Shown here: positions 27,801 through 42,800 of the stretch, one piece after another
Layout of the letters: every line of letters starts with the position of its first letter
Numbering within the stretch: the stretch's first letter is position 1
Assembly (NCBI GenBank): GCA_946811185.2
Contig: OX328101.1
Span: 16,538,122 to 16,602,121, forward strand
DNA length: 64,000 nt
DNA from: Hippopus hippopus
Taxonomy: Eukaryota; Mollusca; Bivalvia; Cardiida; Cardiidae
Direction: 5' to 3'
Program-made: the position numbers and the translations under genes
Notes under the pieces: generated by a model
The model's database searches: none
Told to the model about the DNA's origin: nothing
Seen by the model: only the letters and a program-made list of their open reading frames with translations

Positions 27801-30800
27801 CACACATTTCCACTTATACAGTAAAAAGCCTTTGAAAACAGTGTGGGAAAAGGACAATTTTGAAATTTTGTCAAAAGATAAAAAAGCTAAGCCACTAGAA
27901 CTTTTGCACTAATTAATTTTCTTAATAATGCTCTGCCCCGTCATTATCACAGTTTATTTCAATCATCAAAAGTTATTGCGCATGACTTATAATTAGTCAT
28001 TTCTTGTTGACAATAAAAACCTTTTTGATTAACAGACATTTTTTACAGTTGTGTATGTTAACCTGCTTGTTCAGAAGGAAAGGAAGGAAATCTTATCAAA
28101 CTCTTTCTCAACCAATACTGTGGTTTTAAAAACCAACAGAAGAAGATTTGAGAAAATGTGGGAAAGCAAAAATTCTGGTAATCACTATTTCTATCTGTTC
28201 GTAGACAATTCCCATGATTTTATCAATATTCAATCTATCCTCTCAGGCTTTTCCCTTGGCAACAAAAATAGGGGGTCATTGTGATCCCCTAGTCAAAAAT
28301 AATGGGGTCACAACAAAATGTTATTAGCTTAGACAAAAGCTACTATTTGTGAAACTATGGCATTTTTTTTTTTTTTGTTTTCTATTCACTGAAAATCTTT
28401 GTATACCCTATATATGTAATATTACATGGTGATAGATATTTAATAACACCAGAGATTCCCTATATAGAGGGAGCTTACATCCTAGATGGCACATTTTTCA
28501 TAAAGAGTATCTGGAGTATGCTTTATTTCTTATACTCTGTTCTTAACAAGCAAATATGCTCTAGCTGCAGAAAAGCTGTCATATCTCTAAGTAATTTTAA
28601 TCGTTCAAGGGCATCAACATGACTGCTAGTGTTTTGATGATGCAAAGAGGTTGAATTTCGAAGTTTGTGCAGCCTCTCTGTGGTAAAGGGTTGTTTTGTT
28701 TTGTTTTTATCACAGGAATCCACCGTTTAACTAATGAAAATAGCTTGTTGTCAGCCGGATTGGGAAGTTTTTATTTTTCTTGATAATGAAAATCCATTTC
28801 TGCCAAAAATAAACTATTTTCACCAATTAAACAGCTGATTCCCGTGTTTCGACATACAGGTCGCATTCATGCCACAGTTTTCAACGAATAACGAAGTGCA
28901 TCTCTTTAGCTAATATACAGTAAACCATTGAGACTTTGAATTGTGTTTCTGGGTGCTCTTACTAGGCGTTTTATCGTCTGATCTTTGTTTAAGGGCTCTT
29001 CTTCCTTGCAGACAGCAAGAATGATGTCCATCTTGACAGAGCCATATTGTTTTGATTAGAGATCGACTGGTTTAGTTTAGACCTGTTTAAAGACTGACGG
29101 TATTCTAGTAAAATCGATACACAGTCCAGTGTTTCGTCCCATTTTCTCTTCTTACTCCAGATTTTTCATCTAATCGTCATGTAACAGTGTCGGTGGCATA
29201 TGCGATCGATAGTAACTCTGATCGTATTTGTGTGTCAACAATGACACATTGTTGAAAAAAATGTGGATCATTTTCCTTAAAAATGCGTCAAAACGTACAA
29301 AATCATGTGTCAAGGAAAACCCTGTCCTCTGCTAGTGCTTTTAGAATGGGCAGTCTAAAACTGTGTTATCTAGTTAAAGTAATCAACTAAATAAAGAACT
29401 TCTCAGATGAAAACATGCATAAGTACAGAGACAGTCTTCTTTACATTGATACAGGTCATACTCAAAACAACACCTACATTTCTCTCTGCATCCCCATACT
29501 GAGGGCTCTGATCTGCCAGAAACATTTTAATGTCCCCATGCTGTTTGGCCGAATCTCTCAGAAGTGATGCAGTTCTGACTGTCTCGTTTCTCGCATGTAC
29601 AAACACCATGACCTGATATCCTCTCTTCACTTGATAAACCACTTCATCGTAACACACAGTGTTAAAATCTTGAAGCTGTTGAATTCTGTTGTTTGACTTA
29701 ATACCTGTGCATAATTTTAAATAAACTGAACCTTAGAATAATTCATTTATCCAATTTTATTACATTCAACTTTGGACATTTCTACTTTAGACCTCTAGTT
29801 TTCTGGATAGTATAAGTCAAAATCAGACTGTATCTCACACTGTCAATATTTTGTGGAATATTAAGTAGAAAACAGCTAAGAAAATGGAATACTTTGATCT
29901 ATTTTATCTTTTCAGTGCTCTAAGAGGAAAAAGAAGATACTGATGGCTTTACATCCTCTGCAAAGAACAACGCCATTCATTTTCCAACCCTGAGGAAGAA
30001 GGGTTTTGAAAACATCATGGTTAACAGCATTTTCTCATGATGTTCTTTACTTTTATATCTGCAAACTCTGACATTTTATCTGTCATTCAGTTATGTTGTC
30101 TGAAATATGGCAAACTATTGAAGAGTGATATTCAAACTTAAAAGAGTTCTTTACAAGAGAAAATATGAAAACTATAGTTTGTCTGCCCATTTCAATTTAA
30201 TTAACAAGCTTGAGCTTAATTCCCCAAGAAACAAATATGTACCAGTCAACAGAAAACATCACTAACTTTTACAGCATGAACACAAATGAATGCATAGTTG
30301 CTTCTGATTAACATTTTTTTTTTATAGCCACAAAGTTTACAAAAAAAAAAGAAAAGATCTCCTGCAAGACAAAATAAAGTCCTCTTTTCAAAGATAATGA
30401 GCCTAAAGAATTCATACCAATAAATGCCATCCCAAGAGGTACAGGTCTGAATCTTCCATCAAAGAAAAACAAGCCAAGGTAAGGATTCACATGTAGAAAC
30501 CTTGCCACATCCAAATAATTAGGTAGAGTGGCTGACAGCCCAACAATCCTTATCATGCTCTGTGAAGTCTCAACCTGTTTTGAAAATACAGGAAACATAA
30601 CAGCAAATGAAGGAATTGCTAAAGAAAATAAAAGGTCTATTCTTTTATGAGTAATCTTGTGCATTCCAGGCCCTTGAGGAAAAAGGCTAATGAAAACATA
30701 GCTGTAACCTGCATTTTCTCCACTTTTACAATAATGTTTACATCCTTAGACAAGACGAGACAAATCTCATCATTTGAGCAACACCTAATTTATCATCTCC

Positions 30801-33800
30801 AAAATTAATACTTTAACTCTTTACCATATTGATCGTAAAATTTGACAACCCTGAAAGGGATAGCTTTGAAAACATTGTGGGCAAAGGAGAAACTGCTGGT
30901 AACCATCTATCTGACGCTATATCTAAGTTTTAAAAAAAGACAGAAATTGTCTCAGACCACTGACAAAAGGCTTTTCAGTACATAAACCTTATGAACTTTG
31001 CAATTGTATCATTTAACACTTTCCTTACCTTATAGTTATCCCTTTACCAAACAATCCCAAGCTTAAACAAGACTGTGGAAGAAGTCTTTTGAAAACATGG
31101 AAAGAGGAGAAAATGCTGGTAACCAGAACTTCCTTCTTTTACCTCAATGTTTACTAACTTTTCATGGACAATTTCAATAATTTGAGCCACATGCTATTTG
31201 TCACCTGCAAAAGCTTTAACCATGGAGGACTCAAACATTTTGTTGTCTGGTAAAGGGTTATGGTACTAAATGTCCTTGGAAAATATAAAATAAAATCTCT
31301 CTACACACCTGTCTTAGAGTCCTAGCTACCAAGCTCTCAATGACTGACCCTCTGTCATCATGGAGTAAATGAACTTCGTCTATGATGAGCAGTTTCACAA
31401 GCTGGGCCAGGGCAACATCTCCTGTGCTCTTCCTTGTCACAACATCCCACTTCTCTGGGGTTGTCACCATCATCTTCAAACATGCAACACATAAGATCTG
31501 TCAACTCTTTACCGAAAGACAAAACTTAGGACTCAACCAAATTCGAAAAGATCTGCAGAGTACAAAATGATCATCTCTGTCTTTGATGGGGTTGAAAACA
31601 TCATCGGTAAAGGAGAAAATGCTTGGAACAATAATGCCACAATGCTATCAAAAGTTTGCTGTTGCAAAATGTAAAAAGTCATCAGCAGAAATTTATAAAG
31701 TAATGATTATACAGTGCTACTAATTAAATCTTCACTTTGTCATTTTACAGCGCCAACCAAGAAAGCTTTTCCTTAAAATAAATTGAACAGTCTTTTTCCA
31801 TCCTAATTATTGAGCATAAAGTGCCAAATAAATCATGAAATCTTTAAAACTGTGAACAGACTGACAAACAGACAGCAGAGGAGGAAGAAGCACAAGTGTT
31901 CGTGCTACACTGAGCAATTAAGTAAATAAATAACATGATTGTTTGTCTTGCAAAAATATTAAACTTAACAATGAACTCTTTACCAAATGGCATAATTTTA
32001 CACTCAACCCAGGGTTTATTGAGAGCATATGCAGATGACAAAAACAAAAGGTTACTCAAAACATAGAATCTGCCTTTCAAAGGGTAGAAAACATTGTGGA
32101 ACAAGAGCTTCACAAAGCGGCGCATATACGCCCGAAAGGGGCTTGTCAGTGAAATGGGTTAAAATCTAGAACGCCTTCAGATATCCAAATTTTGAAAGTC
32201 ACATGCACAACTACAAATCATAGAGATTCATTGTGATAAGTTTGAACTTATTCCAACGAGAACTGTAGGAGGAGTTGCACACACAAGAAATTGTTAACAG
32301 TCAGACGGACGAACAGACGTACAGACGAACGACCAGGGCCATAACATAATACGACCCTTAGGGCGTATAACAAATCCCTTCCTAACGTACCTACAGCATC
32401 TCGGACCGAAACTCTAAACACAGATATTTTTTTTCTTAGGCATCTGCAAAAAGTGTCAAACCAGTCAGGCTGAAACTTCTTGCAATTTGTCAATTTTCTG
32501 CAATATCAAAGAACCAGTGTACCTCATGATTTCAGTCAGATGTTACACAAAACAAATTTTATTGGTCCCTAATTACCGGTATGTTATGACTTGCCAGGTA
32601 TCATGCATCGCGCAGATACATTTAACCCCTTTTTGCCAGAGCACAGCTCCTTTACTTAGCACTACTAGGGTTCACTCAATTATTTTGAATAATGTATTTT
32701 AGTCATGATCTACCAAAACTATTACAAATGTTACACAATGGAGAAATATTTGCAGAAATCAATGGTAATAAAATTTTTACATCACTGGAGAGGGAGCACT
32801 TGCTTGCTACAATATTTTTTGGTGAACATGTCTAATTTTTTGTAAACCCATAATAAAACACCCTCTTATTCCTAAACTGTCAGTTTCCTATGTACACAAA
32901 ATGTGTAAGATTTTCAAAAATTGTTGCATTCGGTACCACTGGCGTTCGACAGCATGAGCCATGCACTGAGACTATTTGTCTGTAAAAAAAAAAATAATAA
33001 TAATGAATAGGGAATAATTCCAAAAGGGCATTAGGTAAGGTTACGGCTCCAGTGCATTGCACTTTTCGTAACTGCAACAAACATGTTTACCAAGTCTCAA
33101 GTCAATTTGACTTGAGGTGACAAAGTTCTGTTCTGGACAGGCAAGAAATACTGTAAAAATGAAAATCAAAGTGGAATTACTCAAAATCCGCGCTAGGTAG
33201 AGTTACTGTTCTTGCGCACTGTACTCCGTAATATTGCAACAAACATGCATACCAAGTTTGAAGTCGTTCTGACTTGAGATGACAAAGTTATATTCCGGAC
33301 AAGCACTAAATGCTGTAAAAATGACGATCAAAGGGAAATACCTCAAAGACAGCACAAGGTAGAGTTACAATTCTTGCGCACTGCACTTCCAAATATTGCA
33401 ACAAATAAGCATACCATGTTTCAAGTCATGGTGACAAAGTTATGCTCCTGACAAGCAAGAAATGCTATAAAAAAGAAGATCAAAGGGGGAATAACTCAAA
33501 ATTTGTGCTAGGAAGAGTTATGGTTCTTGTGTACTGCACTCCATAATTTTTCAACAATCATGCATACCAAATTTGAAGATGTTCAGACTAGAGATGACAA
33601 AGTTATATTCCAGACAAGCAGAAAATGATGTAAAAATGACAATCAAAAGGAAATAACTCAAAGACAGCACAAGGTAGAGTTATGGTTCTTTCGCACTGCA
33701 CTCCGTATCATTGCAACAAACACAAATGCCAAGTTTCAAGTCAATCGGACTGGAGATGACAAAGTTATGCTGCGGACAAAGAACTGGACGCCGCCCACCC

Positions 33801-36800
33801 GCCCTTGCGGAGGCCCGCCCGGACGCCGTACGCCAAGGGTGATCCCATAATACATCCCGTCTTCGACGGGCGTATAAAAAGGAGGAATTACTGGTTACCA
33901 GCAATGTTTTCAAAAGCCTTCTTTATAAGGGTTGTAAAACCTTGGTATTGTGTGGTATAGGGTTAACTCACAATGTGTCTACATGAAAAAAGAAAATCCA
34001 ATGTACAAAAGGTAACTTTTACCATCTACTGTTTTCTCATACCTGTGTTTTCAGGATTTCAGATTTTGTCAGGGACATGTCCCCTGTAAGTTCCCTAACT
34101 GATATTCCCAGGGGTTCAAGTCTACTTCCAAAGTTCCTCACCATCTCAGCAGCCAGTGCCTTCATGGGGGCCACATAGATTATCTACAAATAAGTCAACA
34201 TGGAATACTTATTTAATCTATAAACCTATTCCCTCACAGATTATTTGTAGACCTACTATTACCAAGTATAAGGTAATGATTATTCTATTTTGTTAACTCT
34301 TCACCAGACCAAAAATTTTCATGGTGAGTCATCTTGATAGCATTGTTAATGAAAAGTGGAAGGGTTGAAAAAAATTGTGGGAAACGAGGGAACGCTGTTG
34401 ACCAGGAAAAAAAAACTGTTGACAAGCATTTTCTTCATTTTCCACGTTTTCAAAAGCCAGTTTCCCTAGGAAAGTTAATACCTGGGATCGTTTTGTAAAA
34501 GGTTTAAATGGTCAAAATAAGAAACATATGAAGCATTGACATGAACGCTCAACAAAGGTAAGAGAGGTTTAAAAAACATAATCTGCACATTTCCAAGATG
34601 AAAATCTCTTATTCTTCACCCTCTACCACACAATCCAAAGTTTTGATGACCCCAAGGCGATGGACTTGTAAAAACATTGTGGGGAAAGAAGAAAATGCTG
34701 GTAACCAGCAATTTCTTCTATTCCCAAAATGCTTTTTATCCTTCCAATTCTCGATTTTTGAGTCACAGATATTTTGTTATCTGCAAATGCTTTAAATTTG
34801 GACACATCTAAAATTTGGTCTATTGGTAAAGGATTAAAAAGGTAAACTTGAAACAAACCTTAAATTCATCTTTCTTGATGACCCCCTGTGAGATATGCTG
34901 TTTGATAGCATGAAGTATTGTCAGCATGGCTATGTTGGTTTTGCCTGCCCCAGTGGGTGCACAGATCAGCAAGTTTTCATTGGTTCTATATGCAGTGTCA
35001 AACACCACTGACTGGATTCTGTTTAAAGCCTTGGTATTCTTGAATGCAATCTGAGCAATCTGCAACAGAAACATTTTCTTTTTTCTTTAGTAAAAAAAGA
35101 ACTTTAAATTTTTCAGTTCAAACTAAATACAATACACAATTATTAATTAATTCACCAATTACCTGCTGCGTAAGTTTTTTTGTAAATATAGTGTGAAAAG
35201 TACAATTTTTACCAGTGAGTAATTTCTTGTTTTGTCGCATTCTTTTTAATGTATTTATAAATTAAACCTTCAGTCATGTTGAATATTTTACATTGAGGAG
35301 TTAACACAATGTGACAAATTGAGAAGTCAAACAGTATGAACAGATAGGTTAGAAAAACTTAGAAGAGTATTTTTTTTTTCATTCAAGCAACAAGAGTGCT
35401 TTGAAAGATATATTCTGAATTATTACCACCAAAATACTGAAACATTAGGACGATTATGATCCTGTTACACCCAGGTTGTTCAGCAGTAAAGCGCAGGACT
35501 TTTTTCATGCTCAACTCAGCTAAGCATGAAATTTAGAAGTTGTATAATGTTACTTGATAAACCTTGATGGACTAACTTTTGAGCTATAAACATTTTTCTT
35601 TGTATCTGTCTTTTAAATCATAGTCTTCATTTCAAATTTTCATACTGTCTTACGCATAAATGAGCACAAAATCAGTTGAACATGGACTCAAGTTTTATTA
35701 GTACAGGCACTTGTCTACAAAATCTTACAATACATGGATAGCTCTACTGGCTTCAGTGATATAATTTCCTTTCTGTTAGCACTAAACAAATGAGCCATGC
35801 TCTGTGAAAAGGGGGCTTAATGTATCTGCGCAATGCCTCATACTAAACAAGTCATCACAGTATTATACATCCCTAACATCCGTTTTGTATAACAACCCAC
35901 TGAATCATGAGGTACACCGGTCCTTTCACATACAGAAAATCGACCAATAGCGAAAAGTGTCGGCCCAGATCAGCCTGCGCGGACTGCGCAGGCTGACCTG
36001 GGTCGATACTTTTCGCAGATGCATTAAGCCCCCTTCTCAAAGAGCATGGCTCAAATAAATGTTAATAGACTTGAAATGATAATAAAGCAATAGACATAAC
36101 TTACAAACCTCATCTAAGTCTGCTATTTTCACCCTCTGTGCTCCAATGTCTGTGGGTGCAGATTCACTAGGAGGAAGATTTACTTTTTCAAACACTTTGT
36201 TGTTGTCTCTGGACAGGGTAGAGGGAAGGTGCATCTAAAAAGACAACCAAGTCTTTACCATACTAAACAGTTTTCTGTTTTAATGTCCTTGAGGGGCAAG
36301 TCTTTTGCAAACATTGTGGAAACAGGAGAAAATGTTGGTGACCAGCATTTTCTTTTCCCACAATGCTTTCTATCCTTTCAAAGACAAACTTCATCATTAC
36401 AGCAACATTTTTATTGTCAGCAAACAATTTCATTTTGGTTAAGTCTAAAGTTTTGTCTTTGGAAAGTTAAATTAATTTGTCTTGCCTTATGAATGCTATA
36501 TACAGGTTCATGAAATAACATTTTCTCTTGTTCATAAAAGTGTAAGTCTTGACCTTTTTTCTATTATCAATATCATATGGCTTGCAACACGCGAAAAGGG
36601 GCATTTGGACATTTGCGTAAAGTGTTGTCTCGGATCAGCCTGCGCACTCCGCGCAGGCTAATCCGAGACGGCACTTTACGACTACACTAGATTTTGTGCT
36701 ACAGTAGACTTGGGAAAAACAGAAAATTACATAAAAACGGAAAGTGTCGTTTCGGATTAGCCTGTGCAGACTGCGCAGGCTGATCCGAGACGACACTTTA

Positions 36801-39800
36801 CGCAAATGTCCGAATGCCCCTTTTCGTGTGTTGCAGGCCATATATCTTTCTCTCCATTCTAGGACCAAAATTATCATTTGTCCCACATTTGCTTTGTCAT
36901 TTGCAAATGCTATCATTTTGAACAAGTCTAAATTTCTTCCCCATGGTAAAGAGTAAACCCTATGCCAAACTTTCCCGAGTTTTACTGACAACAGGAAGAA
37001 ATCTTTTGAAAACATAGAACTAAAAAGAGAAAATGCTGGAAACCACCATATTTCCATTTCCCACATTTTCTACCATTTGAGGCAAGCCCTGGTATTGCAG
37101 TCAGTAGCATAAAGGACCTGAGAACAGGGGGTCACTGGTTTGAATCCCAAGCTCAGACAATTTCTTTCCAGGACTGATGATAGGCATACTGACAGGATTC
37201 GTTCATCTCTCACTGTTGGTCATCGTTTCATTTATATTTATGTTGGAAAGCAGCCAGTGGCTTGGGAAGAATATTGTGCCATGTACTGGTACAAAAACTC
37301 GTAAAAGCATAGATTGGTGCACTGGCTGCCATAGTATAACTGAAATAATGTTGAAAATAGTGTTTAACACCATAGAATCAATCCATGATTTTTTCCCTTT
37401 GAAAGACAAATCCCTTCATTTAAGCCACATTTGTCTTCTGCAATTGCTTTCGATTCCGATGAGTCAATATTTTGTTTTGTGGTAAAGGATTAAGCAATCT
37501 CACCTTGACACCACCAATAAAGGCTGATGAGAGCCTGGCCTCCTCCATCCTGTCAAACACATGAGGGTATCTCTCTCTGGGTGAATGGGAGGCCTTCCCA
37601 GAGAATAATGGAGCTGATGATGCTGCCTGCAAAGCTGCCTCTCTGAAATGATAAAAAAAAAAAAAGGAAAAACACTCAACCTCCTGCAACAGCAAAGAAC
37701 TGTGTCATGAAGCAGAAACTTTTTGAAATCATTATGAAAGAGTGGTTACTCACAAGATGCAATATCTCCTTTAACTATGAAACTAACTTTCATAGATATT
37801 TATTCACACATTAATTTCAGTTAATGCAAATATCTGTCATTTGAGCAAGATTTAGCCATTTACTGCACAATACTCTGTTTTAAACACCCTGCACATAAAC
37901 ACTTTTGAAAACACAGTAGGAAAAGAAGAAAATGCTGCAGGCGTACAATGGTCAGAATTTTCTGCATGTCAAAGGACCTTTTTATATTATGAATCAGTCA
38001 GTTGTTAGACAGTGGATTTTATGGATCCACAATAATGTAATGACTTGCTTAGCATAACACATTATGGAAATGCATTAAACCCCCTTTTCCAGGAGAGCCC
38101 CTCAATCATGTGGCCTTCAACACGCGAATAGGGGCATTCGGACATTTGCGTAAAGTGTCGTCTCGGATCAGCCTGTGCAGTCTGCGCAGGCTAATCCGAG
38201 ACGGCACTTTACGACTTCATTCGATTTTGTCCTACAGTAGACTTGCACAAAACAGAAAATTACATAAAAACGGAAAGTGTCATTTCGGACTAGCCTGCGC
38301 AAACTGCGCAGGCTGATCCGAGACCACACTTTACACAAATGTCCGATGCCACTTTTCGCGTGTTGCAGGCCATATTATGACACTCCTGTCTGAGAGACTG
38401 ATATTTCATACATGTCACTCTGGGCTCTTATCTCTAGACATTGCAAGCTGTCAGTTTCTTCCATGTCAAAACCTTCAAATTCTTTCAATATGGACAAGTT
38501 TACTTGTTATTGGAATTTAATGCCGACTTAACAGCTTAGGTCATATCAGGGCATTTACACATGTGTATCCTGGCTTTCTCACATGAGCACTGACACAACT
38601 TTCTTCTTTCTGTCGAAGTCATTTTTGTCACATGTATCAGAGGCGAGAAGGGATTATTGCCACAATGAACCCGCAATCACCAAGTCATGAGTCAGACACA
38701 CCAACAGACAAGTCCAAGATTTTATTTTATGGCACACAGTCTTACGAACAAAGTCCTTAACAAAGAAACAAATGAACAAATGCATGGCAGAAATACAGGG
38801 AATGGGCAGGATTCGAACCTAGAACGCCCGGACAAAAGGCCAACACCATAACCACTGAGCTAGAGAATTCTCCCTAATGCAGTTGTCAGGTATTGTATTT
38901 AAACCCGGATGAAGCCATGCATGAAGGAGTGGTCTCCCGTAACAATAGTTCAATTTTAAATTATTTGTCCTTATTTCAGAGATTGATATTTTATACCTCT
39001 GAGCTCTCATCTCTGCTGGGTTAAATGCCCTGTCTGTTTCTTCCACATAATTTCCTCTTGAAGCCATTTTCTTCTCTTCTTTTCTCATCTGTTTTAACAA
39101 CTCTTTCTCTTGTTTTGACTAAGAAAAAAATGAAAATTAGTTTGTCCTTCTTTATATTTCAAACAAGGTTTACAGTGCCATGCAAGGTACAAAAGAAGAT
39201 ATATGAATATGAATGTGTTTTATTCAGATTTTTTGTTGGGTTGCGATAGTAAAGTTTTTACCATACAGCAAAGTTTCAGACCTGTCCATCCTGAAAGCAT
39301 TTACAGAAAACAAATGACATGTGGTTAAAATGTGGGATTTGTCTCCAAAAATGTAAAAATGTAAAAAACATTGTGGGAAAAGGAGAAAATGCAGTTTATC
39401 TGCATTTTCTCCTTTTCCCACAATGTCTTCAAATGCCTAAATGCCTAAAGGCGTCGTTAGAGCTCAGGATTGTATTTTCTTTGTATTGCTTACATGTTTA
39501 TAAACCAAAATGACAGAATGAAGTCTTTTATCCTTCAACTGAATGTTTTTCTGCTGCAAAAGTCAGATTCATGAGATCAAGAACGAAATACTACCACACT
39601 CATGATGTCAATAGTGTAATGCCATCAGTTTTTAGAACACGGTAAAAAACACACCAGAAATATCATACAGTACTTGCTTAAAAACAATTAAAACCTTAAG
39701 TAGTGAATTTGCAATTCTGTCGTTTTACTTCCAAATAATAACTGGTGTGAAAATTAGTAAGATCAATATTAAAAATGAAACATATGTTAGAAATTAGTTA

Positions 39801-42800
39801 TTATCTACCTGAATTGTGACCTGAGCCCCATATGCTGGTCTGCTAGATCCTTCAAGTTTTGGCCCTGCATTGAGAAAATCAAACACTGGTAAAAATCTAA
39901 TCAAACACCGCTGCAAGTTTCTGCACTTGCCAACTCAATCAATTTTGCAAAGAGATGACTACGAAGAAATCCTTGCAAAATAAGGAAAAACATTATGAAT
40001 GAATTCTTTACCAAACAACAAATTTTGTAGTCGACCAAAGTGAAAGCACTTACAGACAACAGATCAACTGTAGCTAAAAAGATTTTATCACATAACCTCC
40101 CTTGTTTGCAGTGTAATATACCCATTACGAATTTTCTTATCTCATACACGTTTAATATCACTATTGTGTGACATCATTTTGTACGTATTTCGTAGAGGAG
40201 AATGGGTTTTATTGATATTACTGCGTGTGCATCTATACATGGTTTTGCATCTTCTTATCTATGATTTGTGAAATATCGTTATGTGATAAAAAGAATCTGA
40301 TATTCGTTGACGTATGAGATAAAGATTTTATTAAACTTGTCAAGAAAAAATGTTATTAAGCTCGCCAAAGGCTCGCTTAATAACATTTTCCCTAGACTAG
40401 TTTAATAAAATTTTATCTCAACGCCAACTCATGTCAGATCCTATATATCACTGTCTTTGATAGGGTAGAAAACATTATAGGAAAAGGAGAAAATGCTGGT
40501 TACCAGCCTTTTCTCCTTTTCCTATAATGTTTTCAAAGGACATTCTTCTTCAGGGTTGTTAAAACTAGAGCTGTCACTGAATGTGACTTAATACCGCCGC
40601 CAGCACTTTGACAGAAACAGGCAATTTAACAAAAAATTTTCTAAGTTCAAGGGGAGATTACCCTTGAATCATAGGGAGTAGATGATTGAAAACTGCATCT
40701 TGCACAACTTCAGTATACAATCAATGTATCAACAAACTTACAATACAATAGCAGTAAAACTGTAGGAGGAGTTTGCGACACAAAATTACTAGTATTTTGT
40801 ACACAGATTGACACATGTACGGACACACAGACAGACGGACAGACAGGCTGATTCCAGTATACCCCCGAAAACATTCGTTTTGCGGGGGTATAACTAGGGA
40901 CCATGTGATAAAGGGTAAAGGTGTAATATCTGAATACATGTAAATATGACTGAAAAAAAGAGCTTCTTATAAGCAATTTCATCATTTGCCACGATGTTCT
41001 CAAAAAAGCCAACAGCAAGAGGCAATGAATTAACTGAAGATTGGACAAGCTTATGTCAGACTAACAAAGAAAAAATAGTACAACTAACATGAATAGAAAA
41101 CATGTATCTTACAGAAATCAATGAAAAAATGAGCAACTGCTTGCAACAATTAAACCGTTCCCCTCTAAAAGTAATTTCAAAATCTTTTAATCTCCTTCTC
41201 TCACAATGATTTCGACAGTGATCTTCATTAGGGTAATTTGTACACTGGAATGTGTGGTAATGGATTACAACAAGAGCACCACATGCTGGTGCCAACACTC
41301 CGCTGCAGCTGCTTGATTTCAGTGAAAATTTCAGTGAAAAGTCTAAGTCAAAAAAGGGGCATAACAGCGTGAAAAACACTTGTGTTTATCTGCTCTTGTT
41401 TTATGGGTTCCCCTTTTGAAACAACTTGACAAAGTTTGAAGTAGATGTCTTCACTAGTAATATAGTTGTCATAAAAAGTAAGTTGTTGAAAATGTCACAC
41501 TTTTCGCATGAGAATGACACAGACGATGCCACTAGGTCTACAACAGTATCTCGAGGTTTTCTTTGAAAACAGTCAAGTTAAAAAAGAAAATCTTAGGTTA
41601 CCTACTTTTCATCATTGTTGGTGGAGTGTCATCCTTTGCAAGGACATTTAACAGTTTTTCACGATGTTGTAGCAAAGTTTGGATGAGCTCAAATCTGTCA
41701 AACCCAAGCAGCTCAAACAACTAAAATAAAAAACAATAACAATCTTCTCAATGCTTTAAATACATGTATATAGTGCACAACAAAGGGTAGTAAGAGGGCA
41801 AAAGTAAATGTAAGAAATTATTTTGACACAGTGTATATCCCACTGTGGCAGCCACCTTTATTAAGCAGACATCTGTATTAAGTAATGTTCAAAGTTCTTT
41901 AAAGTTCTGCAAATATGAACGTCTGTGTTAAGCTGTCACTTAGTATTATCTTATACCAAATAATCTCATGTTTCAATGACCCTGGGAAAGAAGTTGACAG
42001 CTGTGCTTATGGCCACACTATGGGTTAACACTTTGCCACACAATCACGATTTTTAACGATCCCAAAGAAAAAGTCTTTTGAAAACATTGTGGGAAAAGGA
42101 GAAAATGCTGGCAACCAGCATTTTCTCCTTTTCCCACAGTGTTTTCCACCCTTCCTAAAACAAATTCAATTTTGAACTCATGACTATCTTGTCATCTGTG
42201 AATGCTTTGAATTTGGACCAGTCTCAAATTCTGTTGTTTGGTAAAGAGTTAAAAGATGTATTGAAGTAAATAGGAAAGACACATAGGATCTGATATGATT
42301 TGGCTTTTGAGATAAAATTTTATTAAACGAGTCTGGAGGAAATGTTATTAAGCGAGCCTTTGGCGAGCTTAGTAAACATTTTTTCTTGACGAGTTTAGAA
42401 AATTTTTATCTCAAATGCCGGCAAATGTCAGATTCTTTTTATCACATGATATTTCACAAATTATAGATCAGAAGATGCAAAACCATCTATAGATGCACCC
42501 GCGGTAATATCCATAAAACCCATTCACTTCTGTGAAACACATACAAAATGACATCAAAAATGAAATCACACTATTGTGATATCAAATGTGTATAAGATAA
42601 GAAAATTCATAATGGGTACATTACACTGAAAACAAGGGAGTAAATTTTTGTGGTAAATAAATATCCTTGAAACATTGTGTCTCATACAAGTTAGACTGTG
42701 TCAAAAATTAGCAATCGCTTGGTGGGATAAGCAAGTTATGGGGTCTGTAACACAGGCGTTTAAAACCTTTAGCCAGTCCTTTACTCTATCAACAGACCAT

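Larger units (their letters stand above)
40006..40918 (-). mobile_element. TTAA-hairpin MITE carrying two nested insertions
   Basis: Pieces: 40006-40085 (TTCTTTACCAAACAACAAAT to TGTAGCTAAAAAG), 40441-40563 (TCTTTGATAGGGTAGAAAAC, hairpin, GGGTTGTTAAAACT) and 40894-40918 (AGGGACCATGTGATAAAGGG). Insert 1 is the palindromic element at 40086-40440, insert 2 the hairpin-ended element at 40564-40893. Confidence 0.82.

Noticed and set aside
37203..37485. Overlapping frames on both strands (hydrophobic [12 protein letters not shown] stretch)
   Set aside because: No homology recognised and the right half is a MITE fragment; no splice support.
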